DNA of 51,268 nt from Bacillota bacterium (GCA_023396225.1 JAEWWT010000012.1:1-51268), one strand, 5' to 3'; positions 41,991 to 50,921 are shown, counted from the first letter of the stretch. The notes: a model not told the origin generated them from the letters alone. Numbers and translations are program-made.

Positions 41991-42791
41991 ATGACGATTT
42001 CATGGAATAAAAATTTGAATGCTAAAACACGAGTGATATTTTTTATTGTAAATTTAGGTATATTTATATTAAGTATAATTGGCATTAACTATTGGTCAGA
42101 AATAGATGATTTAGCACTGAAATATACTATAATCTCTATAAGTTCTATACTCAATCCTTTTTCATTTCTATTTATGTTATCAATATTAGATTGGAAAAAT
42201 AAAAAAGTAAAGGTTATATTATATATCATTTTAGGTATCATTTTAGGAGCATTAAGTATGCTACTTATCTATAACAATAATATAAGAATAGCAACTTTGG
42301 TATTTATGGTTTCAATGGGTGCATTCATAATTTATAAAATTTTCGAAAATGTGTTTGTGACTATCTTTTCTTTCCTTTTCTTTGTTTCAATGTCTTTTTT
42401 GTTAATATTAAAGTTTTTAATATTTATTACACCACATGTTCCAAAGATGTCACAAATCAATGGTTTTTTATGGGTTTATATTTCAACAGTAGTATCACTA
42501 ATTCTTTATAAAGTCATTGCTCTAAAGCTTAATCAGTTTTTATTAAAGTTTTTTGGGAACAAAGAAGCGCACGACCTTTATGATGAAAAACATCTCAAGA
42601 ATTTACTAAATGTCATGTATCTATTTGCATTTATTATTATAAATATATGCTATTATTCCGTTTTGATAGATGACATATGGTTTAATTATATTAATAATAC
42701 ATTTCTTACATTGTTGGCTATTATAAACGTAGATTGGGAAAATATTTTATTGTTACATAAAAAGGTGAAATCGAATGAAACTCAAGTTTAA
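41991..42791 (+). CDS. Polytopic membrane protein embedded in the RM operon
   Basis: A 266-residue protein with seven or eight predicted membrane segments, among them VIFFIVNLGIFILSIIGINYW, VILYIILGIILGALSMLLIY and TIFSFLFFVSMSFLLILKF. There is a charged loop near 185-200 (FFGNKEAHDLYDEKHLKNLL). I recognise no family. GGGGG lies before the ATG. It starts 12 nt after the fossil mod stop, and its 3' end overlaps the res start by 17 nt, the same arrangement as the DUF4062 gene with the fossil res. Membrane proteins in such positions may be abortive effectors, which is inference. Confidence 0.78.
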   Translation: MTISWNKNLNAKTRVIFFIVNLGIFILSIIGINYWSEIDDLALKYTIISISSILNPFSFLFMLSILDWKNKKVKVILYIILGIILGALSMLLIYNNNIRIATLVFMVSMGAFIIYKIFENVFVTIFSFLFFVSMSFLLILKFLIFITPHVPKMSQINGFLWVYISTVVSLILYKVIALKLNQFLLKFFGNKEAHDLYDEKHLKNLLNVMYLFAFIIINICYYSVLIDDIWFNYINNTFLTLLAIINVDWENILLLHKKVKSNETQV

Positions 42792-45700
42792 AATTCAACC
42801 CTTTCAAACTCATGCGGTAAATGCTATTGCAGACCTTTTCAAAGGGCAAGAAAGAACACAATCAACATTTGCTGCTGATAAAAATCAAGACCAATTTAGT
42901 TTTCTGAATGAGCTAGGGACAGGCAATGCTATGCTTATAAGCAGGTCACAGCTGCAAGCAAATATGCACGCTGTTCAAAAGCTTAACGCACTGCCACTAA
43001 CAGAGCTTGATAATAATACGCCACAATTTTCTATTGAAATGGAAACAGGAACAGGCAAGACTTATGTTTACACAAAGACCATATTTGAGCTTAATAAACA
43101 TTACGGTTTTACTAAATTTATTATTGTTGTCCCATCCGTTGCTATTAGAGAAGGTGTAAAGAAATCACTTGAAATAACCGCAGAGCATTTTGGCAATATT
43201 TATAACAATACGCCATGCCGAAGCTTTATATATAATTCATCTAAACTTGATGATGTTAAAAAGTTTGCTATAAATAGCAATATAGAAATAATGATAATTA
43301 CAATTGATGCGTTTAAAAAGGCTGAAAATGTAATAAATAACCCTCATGAAAAATTTGGCGATGAAGTTATTATGAAATACATTCAAGCGACAAATCCTAT
43401 TGTAATAATTGATGAACCTCAAAGCGTTGATAATACTGCTAAGTCAAAGGATGCTATCGCAAGTCTTAATCCGTTATGTATTTTCAGATATTCTGCAACA
43501 CATAGAGAAAAAATTAATCTGCTATACCGTCTTACCCCTGTTGATGCATACAACAAGGGGCTCGTAAAGCAGATTTGTGTTTCGTCAAACAGTATTGCAA
43601 ATGATAATAACAGAGCCTATGTAAAGCTTTTGTCAGTATCACAAGACAGCGGTTTTAAGGCAAAGATTGAAATTGATGTCAAAGCTAAAGATGGCAAGGT
43701 TAATAGAAAAATTGTTACTGTAAAAAGTGGAAGCGACTTGTATAAGTTATCTGGAGAACGTGAGCTTTATGAGGGATATATAGTAACTCAAATTGATTGT
43801 ACACCAATCTTTGAGAGTATTGAATTTGCAAATACAGAATATGTACAGATTAATAATGCCATTGGCAGTGTTGATGAAAACTTACTTAAAGAAGCACAAA
43901 TAAGACGTACTATCGAAGCTCATTTTAATAAGGAACTACTGTATAATGACAAAGGCATAAAGGTGCTTTCACTTTTCTTTATTGATGAGGTAAAAAAGTA
44001 TCGAACACAAGAACGTGAAAAGGGTGTTTACGCCCAAATGTTTGAAAAGTGCTATAATGAACTTATTAATAAGCCAAAATTTTCAAAGATTAAAGAAAAA
44101 TATACTCATGATGTAAGTGATGTTCATAACGGCTATTTCTCACAGGATAAGAAAGGGACATTTAAGGATACCCGTGGTGATACGCAGGCAGATGATGACA
44201 CATATAAAATCATTATGGAACGAAAGGAAGAGCTGCTTTCTTTTGAGTGTCCACTAAGATTCATTTTCTCTCATTCAGCATTAAAAGAAGGTTGGGATAA
44301 TCCTAATGTATTTCAAGTTTGTACACTTATCGATCAAAAAAACACGTTTACATGCAGGCAGAAAATAGGCAGGGGCTTACGTCTTTGTGTTGACCAAGAT
44401 GGAAACAGAATTGAAGATAAAAAAATAAACATTCTTCATGTTGTAGCTAATGAGAGTTTTACAGAATTTGCCGACACTTTGCAAAAGGAAATTGAAGATG
44501 AAACAGGAGTTAAGTTTGGAGTTGTCCAACTTAGTATGTTTTCTGGAATTACATACACAGAAGAAGTATATGAAGAAAAAATAATTGATACAGATACCGC
44601 AACAGGCATTGTTAAATATATGGTTAATAATGGCTACATCTTACTCGATGGTAAGCCTACTGAAAAGGCTTCTGCAATTCTTGAAAATCAAAGTGAGATA
44701 TTGCCGACTGAAATTGCAACTATAAAAGAAAATATTGTTAAAGCCATTGAAGATGATAAGGCGATATCAGCTGATGATATTATTGGAAAAAGCTATACTG
44801 CAACTAATATTGTCGAAAAGTCTTTTAGCTATGAAGATGCAACTGATTTAATAAGTCATTTAGAGAATAATGACTACATTACAAAGACGGGCAAGATTAC
44901 AGATAACGTAAAAAATGCTATGGAAAGTGGGACATTCACTCTACCTCCAAAATATGAGCCTGTTCGTAATGTAGTTGAAAATATTATAAAGCAAACGGAC
45001 ACAAAACCACCTCTTAAAAATGCTTCAAACGAAGTTATAGTTCATCTTAAAAAACAAGTTTTATTATCACCTGAATTTATTGAGATATGGGATAAAATTA
45101 AGCAGAAAACTACTTACCGAGTAGACTTTAATGTAAATAATCTCATTGAAGTGTGTTCAAAAGAGCTTGCAAAAATGCCCGCAATCCCTAAAGCAAGAAT
45201 TATTGGTCAAACAGCTGATATTTTAATTGATAATCCAGCAGTAACATACAGGGAAAGAGAATATAGGCTTATTGACATAGAAAACACTTATGATGTAATG
45301 CCAGACATATTGCGTATTATCAGCGAAGAAACATTAATTAAACGCTCTGATGTTGCTAAAATGATTATTAACAGCGGCAGAAGTAATGATTTTATGAATA
45401 ATCCTCAAGCATTTTTAGAAAGTGCACTTGATATTATAAGGCGTAATCGCCACTCTGTGGCTATAAAAGGTATAAGCTATGTAAAACTTGATGGGCAACA
45501 GTATTATGCTCAAGAAGTTTTTGACAGCGAAGAAGTAATTGCTTATCTTGATAAAAATGCGATAGCTGTTAATAATAGCGTCTATGACCATGTTATTTAT
45601 GACAGTACCACTATTGAAAAACCTTTTGCCAAGGCTCTTGATGATGACCCTGATGTTAAGCTATTTTTTAAGATACCAGATAAATTTAAAATTGAAACTC

Positions 45701-45921
45701 CAATTGGGACTTATAATCCAGACTGGGCAGTTTATCTTGATAAAAATGGTGAAGAAAAGCTGTATTTTATTATTGAAACTAAAGGTACTCTTGATGAATT
45801 CAACAGACATGAGTACGAAAATTTGAAAATTAACTGTGGTAAAGCTCATTTTAGTTCTTTGTCAAATGGGATAGAAATGCATGAAGCTACAAATTGGAAA
45901 AAGTTTAGAGTAAATAGTTAA
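42775..45921 (+). CDS. res: Type III restriction endonuclease subunit (Res)
   Basis: A 1048-residue Res. The superfamily 2 helicase core has Walker A METGTGKTYVYTKT (91-96 for GTGKTY) and the DEPQ box IIDEPQS (213-216). ALKEGWDNPNVFQVC and QKIGRGLRLCVD are the late helicase motifs. The C-terminal PD..ExK nuclease is YNPDWAVYL to FIIETKG (about 990-1016). Res hydrolyses ATP to diffuse along DNA and cuts near two head-to-head unmethylated Mod sites. All catalytic motifs are intact. A helical stretch rich in IATIKENIVKAIEDD-type repeats (about 615-720) follows the helicase. Confidence 0.94.
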   Translation: MKLKFKIQPFQTHAVNAIADLFKGQERTQSTFAADKNQDQFSFLNELGTGNAMLISRSQLQANMHAVQKLNALPLTELDNNTPQFSIEMETGTGKTYVYTKTIFELNKHYGFTKFIIVVPSVAIREGVKKSLEITAEHFGNIYNNTPCRSFIYNSSKLDDVKKFAINSNIEIMIITIDAFKKAENVINNPHEKFGDEVIMKYIQATNPIVIIDEPQSVDNTAKSKDAIASLNPLCIFRYSATHREKINLLYRLTPVDAYNKGLVKQICVSSNSIANDNNRAYVKLLSVSQDSGFKAKIEIDVKAKDGKVNRKIVTVKSGSDLYKLSGERELYEGYIVTQIDCTPIFESIEFANTEYVQINNAIGSVDENLLKEAQIRRTIEAHFNKELLYNDKGIKVLSLFFIDEVKKYRTQEREKGVYAQMFEKCYNELINKPKFSKIKEKYTHDVSDVHNGYFSQDKKGTFKDTRGDTQADDDTYKIIMERKEELLSFECPLRFIFSHSALKEGWDNPNVFQVCTLIDQKNTFTCRQKIGRGLRLCVDQDGNRIEDKKINILHVVANESFTEFADTLQKEIEDETGVKFGVVQLSMFSGITYTEEVYEEKIIDTDTATGIVKYMVNNGYILLDGKPTEKASAILENQSEILPTEIATIKENIVKAIEDDKAISADDIIGKSYTATNIVEKSFSYEDATDLISHLENNDYITKTGKITDNVKNAMESGTFTLPPKYEPVRNVVENIIKQTDTKPPLKNASNEVIVHLKKQVLLSPEFIEIWDKIKQKTTYRVDFNVNNLIEVCSKELAKMPAIPKARIIGQTADILIDNPAVTYREREYRLIDIENTYDVMPDILRIISEETLIKRSDVAKMIINSGRSNDFMNNPQAFLESALDIIRRNRHSVAIKGISYVKLDGQQYYAQEVFDSEEVIAYLDKNAIAVNNSVYDHVIYDSTTIEKPFAKALDDDPDVKLFFKIPDKFKIETPIGTYNPDWAVYLDKNGEEKLYFIIETKGTLDEFNRHEYENLKINCGKAHFSSLSNGIEMHEATNWKKFRVNS

Positions 45922-45970
45922 TAGAATGGCTGACTAAGTTAAACCTAGGCAGCCTACAGTAAAAACTATA

Positions 45971-46282
45971 TTATTGTATATCAAGTAATTCTGATGAATC
46001 ATGTTTTGAAAGTATCTCAAGCATTAGCTTTGCTCCAAGATGAAAACCATCAATGAAACGTTCATACTCACAAATATCTGAAACAGATAACTGTGCTTCC
46101 ATGATTTTATTTAAAGCATCAAGCTTTTCAGATGTTTCAGGAGTGCTTTTTAAGAAACAGCGAAGGAGTTCTTCATTTTCAGAGATAATCTTGATATGTT
46201 TTGAAACCTTTGAAGATTTATTAAAATGTTTTTCTACTGGATTAATTTGACCATAATATTGTTTTTCTAAAATACTTTCCAT
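45971..46282 (-). CDS. DUF6809-like small protein
   Basis: A 103-residue helical protein. The pattern SILEKQYYGQINPVEK at the start and YERFIDGFHLGAKLMLEIL at the end is seen in small proteins (DUF6809 type) common on Firmicute mobile elements; their role is unknown. The start is the ATG at 46280-46282, with GGAGA upstream. It faces the RM operon and lies just inside the right end of the element. Confidence 0.65.
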   Translation of the reverse strand: MESILEKQYYGQINPVEKHFNKSSKVSKHIKIISENEELLRCFLKSTPETSEKLDALNKIMEAQLSVSDICEYERFIDGFHLGAKLMLEILSKHDSSELLDIQ

Positions 46283-46333
46283 TATAAATTTATCTCCATA
46301 GTATGATTGATTTTTACAGGGATATATCATACC

Positions 46334-46354
46334 TTGTCCGCTATTTGTCCGTTA
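46334..46354. repeat. Candidate integrase arm site, right copy
   Basis: This is an exact 21-nt copy of 31732-31752 in the same orientation, 117 nt inside the right att site. Confidence 0.5.
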
Positions 46355-46471
46355 AAGTTACGAAAACTTATTGAAGATGGCGGTAATATAAAGTAATGTA
46401 ATGTGCCATAAACAACGTGAAATAGGCACATTTCTAATGATTTCAAAAGTTGCTAAATACTGATTTTAAAA

Positions 46472-46494
46472 TTCAAGTCCGGTCAGCGGCACCA
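46472..46494 (+). repeat. Second att copy: displaced tRNA-Leu 3' end
   Basis: It matches 31644-31666 at 22 of 23 positions. The C in GGTCAGCGGC would pair correctly with the tRNA 5' acceptor strand, so this is probably the original tRNA end, or the att of the adjoining second element. Confidence 0.85.
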
Positions 46495-46504
46495 ATAATA
46501 TAAT

Positions 46505-46545
46505 AACCCTCAAAGCTATTTAAATCAAGCTTTGAGGGTTTTTTA
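46505..46545 (+). terminator. Terminator following the displaced tRNA end
   Basis: A 13-bp perfect stem (46505-46517 / 46528-46540) plus TTTTTA. It is likely the original terminator of tRNA-Leu, or the attachment-side terminator of element 2. Confidence 0.8.
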
Positions 46546-46618
46546 TAATCTTCTTTTTTAGATAAATCCACTTTGATTGTCTCTGTGTATCTAAAACATA
46601 TCTAAAAAGTTTTGCATT

Positions 46619-47800
46619 CTATCCCAAAACCTTTGAAATAGCATCCGCAGAAGCTATTTTTGATGTATAGTCAAGGTGACTATAATAATTAGCTGTAACA
46701 TTGTAAGTTGAGTGTCCTAGCCACTCCTGAATTTGTTTCATTGAAACTCCACTTGCAAGCAGAAGACTTGCACATGAATGCCGCAGATCATGGAAGCGCA
46801 GATGTTTTAACCCGTTCTTTAGAACGATAAACCTAAAATGACTTGTAACAAAATTAGGAGTTATTAAATTGCCAAGGTTGTCCCTACATATATACTCGGA
46901 ATACTCTGTGTTGTAGCCTTTTTTAAGCAGATTTGCATAGTACTCCTGTTTATTCTTTTCATCTATTAGCAACTTTTCAATATGTGGAATGAGTGGAAGT
47001 ATTCTTCGACTAGAAACATTTTTCAACTTATCCTCTGCAATAATTTTTTCTTTTCCATCCCCATATTCATTAATAATTTTATGTTTTATAGTGATAGTCT
47101 TTTTTTCAAAATCAACAGCATCCCATTTTAGCCCTATAAGTTCACTACGTCTTAACCCATAATATGCGGCAATTTGTACACATAATTCCATTCTATCACC
47201 TTTAAAAGCCTTAAACAACTGCATTAGTTCCTCTTTAGTATAGAAACTTGCTACATATTTTTCGCATTTTGGACGATCAGTTTTATCAGCTGGATTTGAA
47301 AATATAATGTCATTCTTAACTGCGTATTGCAAAGCTTTTCGAATATTATTATGATAATGAAGTACTGTATTGCTGGATAATCCCTCCGAATACATTTCAT
47401 TGTAAAAACTCTGTATATGTATAGGTTTAAGTTCATCAAGCTTTAAATTTAGTGTTTCAAAGAAAGCGTTAATTTTACGTATGTTTTTGGCATAGCCAAT
47501 GTATGTTGTATATGCAATGTTTGGCTTAATAATATCTAACCATGTTTTCATGAATTCGGTAAATTTGTATCCTCTTACAGGAATAAATCCATTTTTGTCT
47601 GGTGTAGGAGCATATAACTTTCTATTGTATTCTTGCTCAAATTCAGCAAGAATTGCTTTACGTCGCTCCTCTAGTTTACGCTTACTTGCCCCCTCTTTTA
47701 GCCCGGTGGAAAACCACTTTGTTTTATGTTTTCCATTAGTAGCCTTATATCCAATAACTACTTGATATACAGAGTTTTTCAATTGTAAACTTGCCTTCAT
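46619..47800 (-). CDS. int: Tyrosine recombinase (integrase) of element 2
   Basis: A 393-residue integrase of the same general type as the first, but distant in sequence. It has an N-terminal arm-binding domain, a SAM-like domain (FTEFMKTWLDIIKPNIAYTTY), and a catalytic domain with R in YYGLRRSELIGLKW, HDLRH, LGHSTYNVT and the tyrosine in ANYYSHLD. The start is the ATG at 47798-47800 after AAAGGAG. Its 3' end lies 124 nt from the shared att site. It presumably uses the same tRNA-Leu target. Confidence 0.92.
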   Translation of the reverse strand: MKASLQLKNSVYQVVIGYKATNGKHKTKWFSTGLKEGASKRKLEERRKAILAEFEQEYNRKLYAPTPDKNGFIPVRGYKFTEFMKTWLDIIKPNIAYTTYIGYAKNIRKINAFFETLNLKLDELKPIHIQSFYNEMYSEGLSSNTVLHYHNNIRKALQYAVKNDIIFSNPADKTDRPKCEKYVASFYTKEELMQLFKAFKGDRMELCVQIAAYYGLRRSELIGLKWDAVDFEKKTITIKHKIINEYGDGKEKIIAEDKLKNVSSRRILPLIPHIEKLLIDEKNKQEYYANLLKKGYNTEYSEYICRDNLGNLITPNFVTSHFRFIVLKNGLKHLRFHDLRHSCASLLLASGVSMKQIQEWLGHSTYNVTANYYSHLDYTSKIASADAISKVLG

Positions 47801-47866
47801 ATTAACAATTCTCCTTTCATACAAGTTTAATATCAGCCATCCACATCTAATTATGTGGCTTGATTG

Positions 47867-48085
47867 CTAAGCTGATTTTTTACGGTTGAGTAAATATTGT
47901 AATACAAATATCTTTGCTACCTTATATGTACTACTACACGGTATAACCTCTATGTCACCATTTTTAAGAAGCTCATACACCTTCCGGTTGCTTAATTTAA
48001 GCATTTTTGAGATTTCCTTTACGCCAACAACGTCAGGGTATTGAGTAAAAATTATCTTGTATGCTTCGTTAAGTTCTACTGACAT
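47867..48085 (-). CDS. xis: Excisionase-like HTH protein of element 2
   Basis: A 72-residue HTH_17-type protein: VVGVKEISKMLKLSNRKVYELLKNGDIEVIPCSSTYKVAK. AAGGAGG precedes the ATG at 48083-48085. It lies 66 nt upstream of the integrase gene, the usual place for a recombination directionality factor. Confidence 0.82.
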   Translation of the reverse strand: MSVELNEAYKIIFTQYPDVVGVKEISKMLKLSNRKVYELLKNGDIEVIPCSSTYKVAKIFVLQYLLNRKKSA

Positions 48086-48135
48086 AAACCTTTCCTCCTT
48101 ATAGTGTTTCATTGATATAATATATATTTAACTGT

Positions 48136-49770
48136 CTACATATCACTGTTATCAAAATACCTGCATCTTAGGTTCTTATAGCATCTGTCAGACTTCTTAC
48201 CATACGTTGTTTTTTCTGTTTTGAATGTAGATGTAAGAATTTGACTGCACTTATTGGTTCCAATAGGCTTTTCAATTCTATTTCTCTTACAATAGTCAGT
48301 GTATGCCTTAAACAATTCAGAGCTTAATAATATTTCTCCGGGACTACTCTCAATGAAATTATTAATAAAAGACAAGAAGCTATTTGCATCATTCCTGTAT
48401 TCACTTACATAAGCATCAGACGTTTGAATGCATGTTAATTCCATATCATTAGCTATAAAACGCCTAAGACCTTCGATAGCAAATTTTATTACTGAACTTC
48501 TTGACTCTTTATACAGACGTTCAGTAAGATTTTGAATCCACAATGAACGCTCTATTGATCGAGTGTAACGAATAATCCTTATGCGGTTATAATAAGCATC
48601 ATCAGGTGTTGAAATTTGTGGCATGTCATTGCAACCAAAAACTAAAAGTGCCTGATTTATCATATCAAAGCTGTCTTTACCCTTATATTCTGCCGAAAAA
48701 GGATCATTACCTACGATACTCTTAAACACATCAAGACGATTTGAGGTTAACTCCGGAATCTCACCACAAGTATTCAATGTTTTCCCGAGTAGTTGTGAAG
48801 TCGAAAATCTCTGTGTTATCTGAGCAAAAGACAACGACGAACAAAACTCAGAACCAAGAAGCATTTGTAGAAGGTTTAAAATAACACTCTTACCAGAATT
48901 GCTACATCCATATAGGAAGAATGCCATTTTCTGATCCCGTATAGTACTTAGCGCGATTCCAACCATCTCCTGAAGGTTAGAAACATTATCATAATCATCA
49001 CCAAAGCTGTTGTCAATATACTGTTGAAAAAGATCATTGCTGTCCTCAGCAAAAATATCCTGCACACTTGCATTTATACAGCTTAGAAACGTATATTCGG
49101 GAGAGTGCTGAAGTACTTCCCCTGATAAAATGTCATATACACCATCAGCAAAATTAATTAATGAACGATGTTCATTAAGCATATTACTTCTGTCGTCATC
49201 TATAAGCGCAGGCAAAACATCCAGAATTCTAAACACGTTCTTAACGTCAACTTGTTGCAGAATTTGAGTAGGAAGTGCATTTAACAATATTTTCTTACCC
49301 ATTTGTGTTATTAAACAGTAATACGTGCCATTTTCTGTACAATAAATGTACGGTAGATTATGTATATTGACGAAGCAAAGGCCCACATCTATTAGATATT
49401 TTGCAAGTCCATAGCTTCTTACACCCTTAAAATCTTCAAGTTCTGGAATATTTATATCATTTTTTACTGATTTCGAAAATGCAGTTTTTATTCGCTTTTT
49501 ATCGTAATATTTAACAAATTCATTATTAAAGTAATCACTAAGCTTAGGATATTTATACCTTTTATCTTCCTTTTTGATTTCTAGCGGACTTTCCTCATAG
49601 TCACTTTCTATTTCAGTAACACTACTAATGATATCCTGTGTAGTAATTATTCCAGCATTACAGGCAAAAGTATTATAATCAACATCATCATATTCCATGT
49701 CATCTTCGCTCTCGTTAACAGATTCATCTATATAGAGAAAAGGATCCGTATATGCTTTAAATTTCTCCAT
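48136..49770 (-). CDS. D5/P4-type primase-helicase of element 2
   Basis: A 544-residue protein. An acidic N-terminal region of about 90 residues precedes a D5_N-like domain (INFADGVYDILSGEVLQHSPEYTF). The AAA+ helicase has Walker A GCSNSGKSV and CGEIPEL, followed by QALLVFGCNDMPQ. A C-terminal winged-helix region (SELFKAYTDYCKRNRIEKP) completes it. It supports replication of small phages and satellites. AGGAG lies before the ATG at 49768-49770. Confidence 0.88.
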   Translation of the reverse strand: MEKFKAYTDPFLYIDESVNESEDDMEYDDVDYNTFACNAGIITTQDIISSVTEIESDYEESPLEIKKEDKRYKYPKLSDYFNNEFVKYYDKKRIKTAFSKSVKNDINIPELEDFKGVRSYGLAKYLIDVGLCFVNIHNLPYIYCTENGTYYCLITQMGKKILLNALPTQILQQVDVKNVFRILDVLPALIDDDRSNMLNEHRSLINFADGVYDILSGEVLQHSPEYTFLSCINASVQDIFAEDSNDLFQQYIDNSFGDDYDNVSNLQEMVGIALSTIRDQKMAFFLYGCSNSGKSVILNLLQMLLGSEFCSSLSFAQITQRFSTSQLLGKTLNTCGEIPELTSNRLDVFKSIVGNDPFSAEYKGKDSFDMINQALLVFGCNDMPQISTPDDAYYNRIRIIRYTRSIERSLWIQNLTERLYKESRSSVIKFAIEGLRRFIANDMELTCIQTSDAYVSEYRNDANSFLSFINNFIESSPGEILLSSELFKAYTDYCKRNRIEKPIGTNKCSQILTSTFKTEKTTYGKKSDRCYKNLRCRYFDNSDM

Positions 49771-49855
49771 AAAAATTCTCCTTCCACACTGATTCAAGTT
49801 GAAGCACCATAATACGTAATAGTGCTTCAATTTGAAAGAGTTTATTATAGTAGTC

Positions 49856-50149
49856 TCAGTTTATTTCGGCTGAATCGAATGTAAATTTATCTCTAATGTT
49901 CTCCTGCAACTTATTTTGACCAACATTTTCATTTTTTGCTATTGTCTCTGAGTTATTCAGTTTATCAAGTGAGACAAATATGTTATCATAATTCCTTATA
50001 GAGTTATCCATTGTTTTCTTAATTACAGACATCATAGCAGAAAAGTCCTCAATGACTTGATTATAATTTACCCCTTGTCGTCCTATATTAAAATATACCC
50101 CAGACAAATTTGGAGAATCAAAAGTAGGTTTGTACATAACAACATACAC
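49856..50149 (-). CDS. Uncharacterised 97-aa protein at a phage junction
   Basis: The frame opens with a GTG at 50149 (or an ATG at 50137) without a ribosome site and overlaps the end of the truncated capsid frame. The C-terminal half is polar. I recognise no family. It may itself be the tail of a fused gene, since the start lies right at the point where capsid similarity ends. Confidence 0.4.
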   Translation of the reverse strand: MYVVMYKPTFDSPNLSGVYFNIGRQGVNYNQVIEDFSAMMSVIKKTMDNSIRNYDNIFVSLDKLNNSETIAKNENVGQNKLQENIRDKFTFDSAEIN

Positions 50150-50297
50150 TACATATGCTTGGAATCTTTACGGTCTTAGCATCGACCACTTTATACTTAT
50201 CAGCATTAGATGCATTCCAAAGCTTGCCGAAATACAGGACATAAGGATATGCGTTTGCGAGTTCCTTGGAGTAGGCTTCTGCGTAATTCTTTGGCAT
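50118..50297 (-). pseudogene. Major capsid protein gene, 5' fragment
   Basis: A 59-codon frame with a ribosome site (AAAGG) opens MPKNYAEAYSKELANA, and later reads KYKVVDAKTVKIPSI. This is the typical N-terminus of a siphophage major capsid protein of Clostridia, normally about 300 residues. After IPSI the sequence diverges (CSVCCYVQTYF) and stops. It follows the scaffold gene, as in intact phages, so the gene has been cut by a deletion or insertion at about 50160. Confidence 0.8.
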
Positions 50298-50324
50298 ATT
50301 ATATCATCCTTTCTTACTTAACTC

Positions 50325-50876
50325 TTACTTAGTATCCGGAGTTCTTACCCCCGTAAATTTGAAATTAAAGTCCGTGCCGCCTGCCGGAGGGGCTTTATGA
50401 TCAGCTCCGGAAGAAAAAGTTTCTTTTTTGCCATCTCCTTCAGAACCGTCCTCGGCATCAAACAAAAATGCCTTATCGGTTTTGATTTTGGCAAGCTGTT
50501 CATCAAGACCCATAAGCTTACCGTTATCAAGCTTAAGCATCTTTCTGTCTACAAGAGACTTTGCAAGCTCAACATCCTTTGCCTTTGCTCCAGTAAGAGC
50601 GAGTGCAAGAGCACTGTCAACCTTAACAGCCTCAATGTCGGAATTGTACTTGCTTTCCCATTCAGCGGCATCCTTTTTCAGCTTTTCGATGTCGACGCCA
50701 TCAAAAGCCTTAACCTTTTCAGTAAGTTCCTTGACGGTGGTGGTTGCCATTGTCAGCTCCGCTTCCTTGTCAGTAAGCTTTGCCTGCTCGGTCTTAAGCT
50801 CTGCATCAGAGAGTGCAACAACCTGTTTTGCTACATCCTCGGCAATGCCAAGCTTAGTTAAATCTTCAAGTTTCAT
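50325..50876 (-). CDS. Phage scaffolding protein, GP20-like minor structural protein
   Basis: A 183-residue scaffold of the phage GP20 family. A long helical coiled-coil N-half (AELKTEQAKLTDKEAELTMA..VKELTEKVKAFDGVDIEKLKKD) is followed by SALALALTGAKAKDVELAKSLVD and a low-complexity glycine/aspartate C-terminus. It guides capsid assembly. GAAGG precedes the ATG. Its partner, the capsid gene, is truncated downstream, so the gene is a prophage remnant. Confidence 0.88.
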   Translation of the reverse strand: MKLEDLTKLGIAEDVAKQVVALSDAELKTEQAKLTDKEAELTMATTTVKELTEKVKAFDGVDIEKLKKDAAEWESKYNSDIEAVKVDSALALALTGAKAKDVELAKSLVDRKMLKLDNGKLMGLDEQLAKIKTDKAFLFDAEDGSEGDGKKETFSSGADHKAPPAGGTDFNFKFTGVRTPDTK

Positions 50877-50921
50877 AATAAAGCCTTCTTTCTTAAATTT
50901 TAGTTTTGTGAAAATAATAGG

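Larger units (their letters stand above)
31644..46494. mobile_element. Integrative mobilizable element 1 (tRNA-Leu inserted)
   Basis: About 14.8 kb between two copies of the tRNA-Leu 3' end. It has an integrase next to the tRNA, a MobV relaxase, primase/helicase genes, an excisionase-like regulator and a type III restriction-modification cargo operon on the opposite strand. No type IV secretion genes are present, so transfer would need a helper element. It fits an integrative and mobilizable element. Confidence 0.85.
46495..50150. mobile_element. Second integrase-xis-primase module (element 2, incomplete)
   Basis: The integrase, excisionase and D5-type primase genes lie directly after the right att copy of element 1 and in the same orientation as element 1's own set. 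The far side runs into a truncated capsid gene. I read it as a decayed or satellite-like prophage at the same tRNA. The outer boundary is not visible. Confidence 0.6.
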
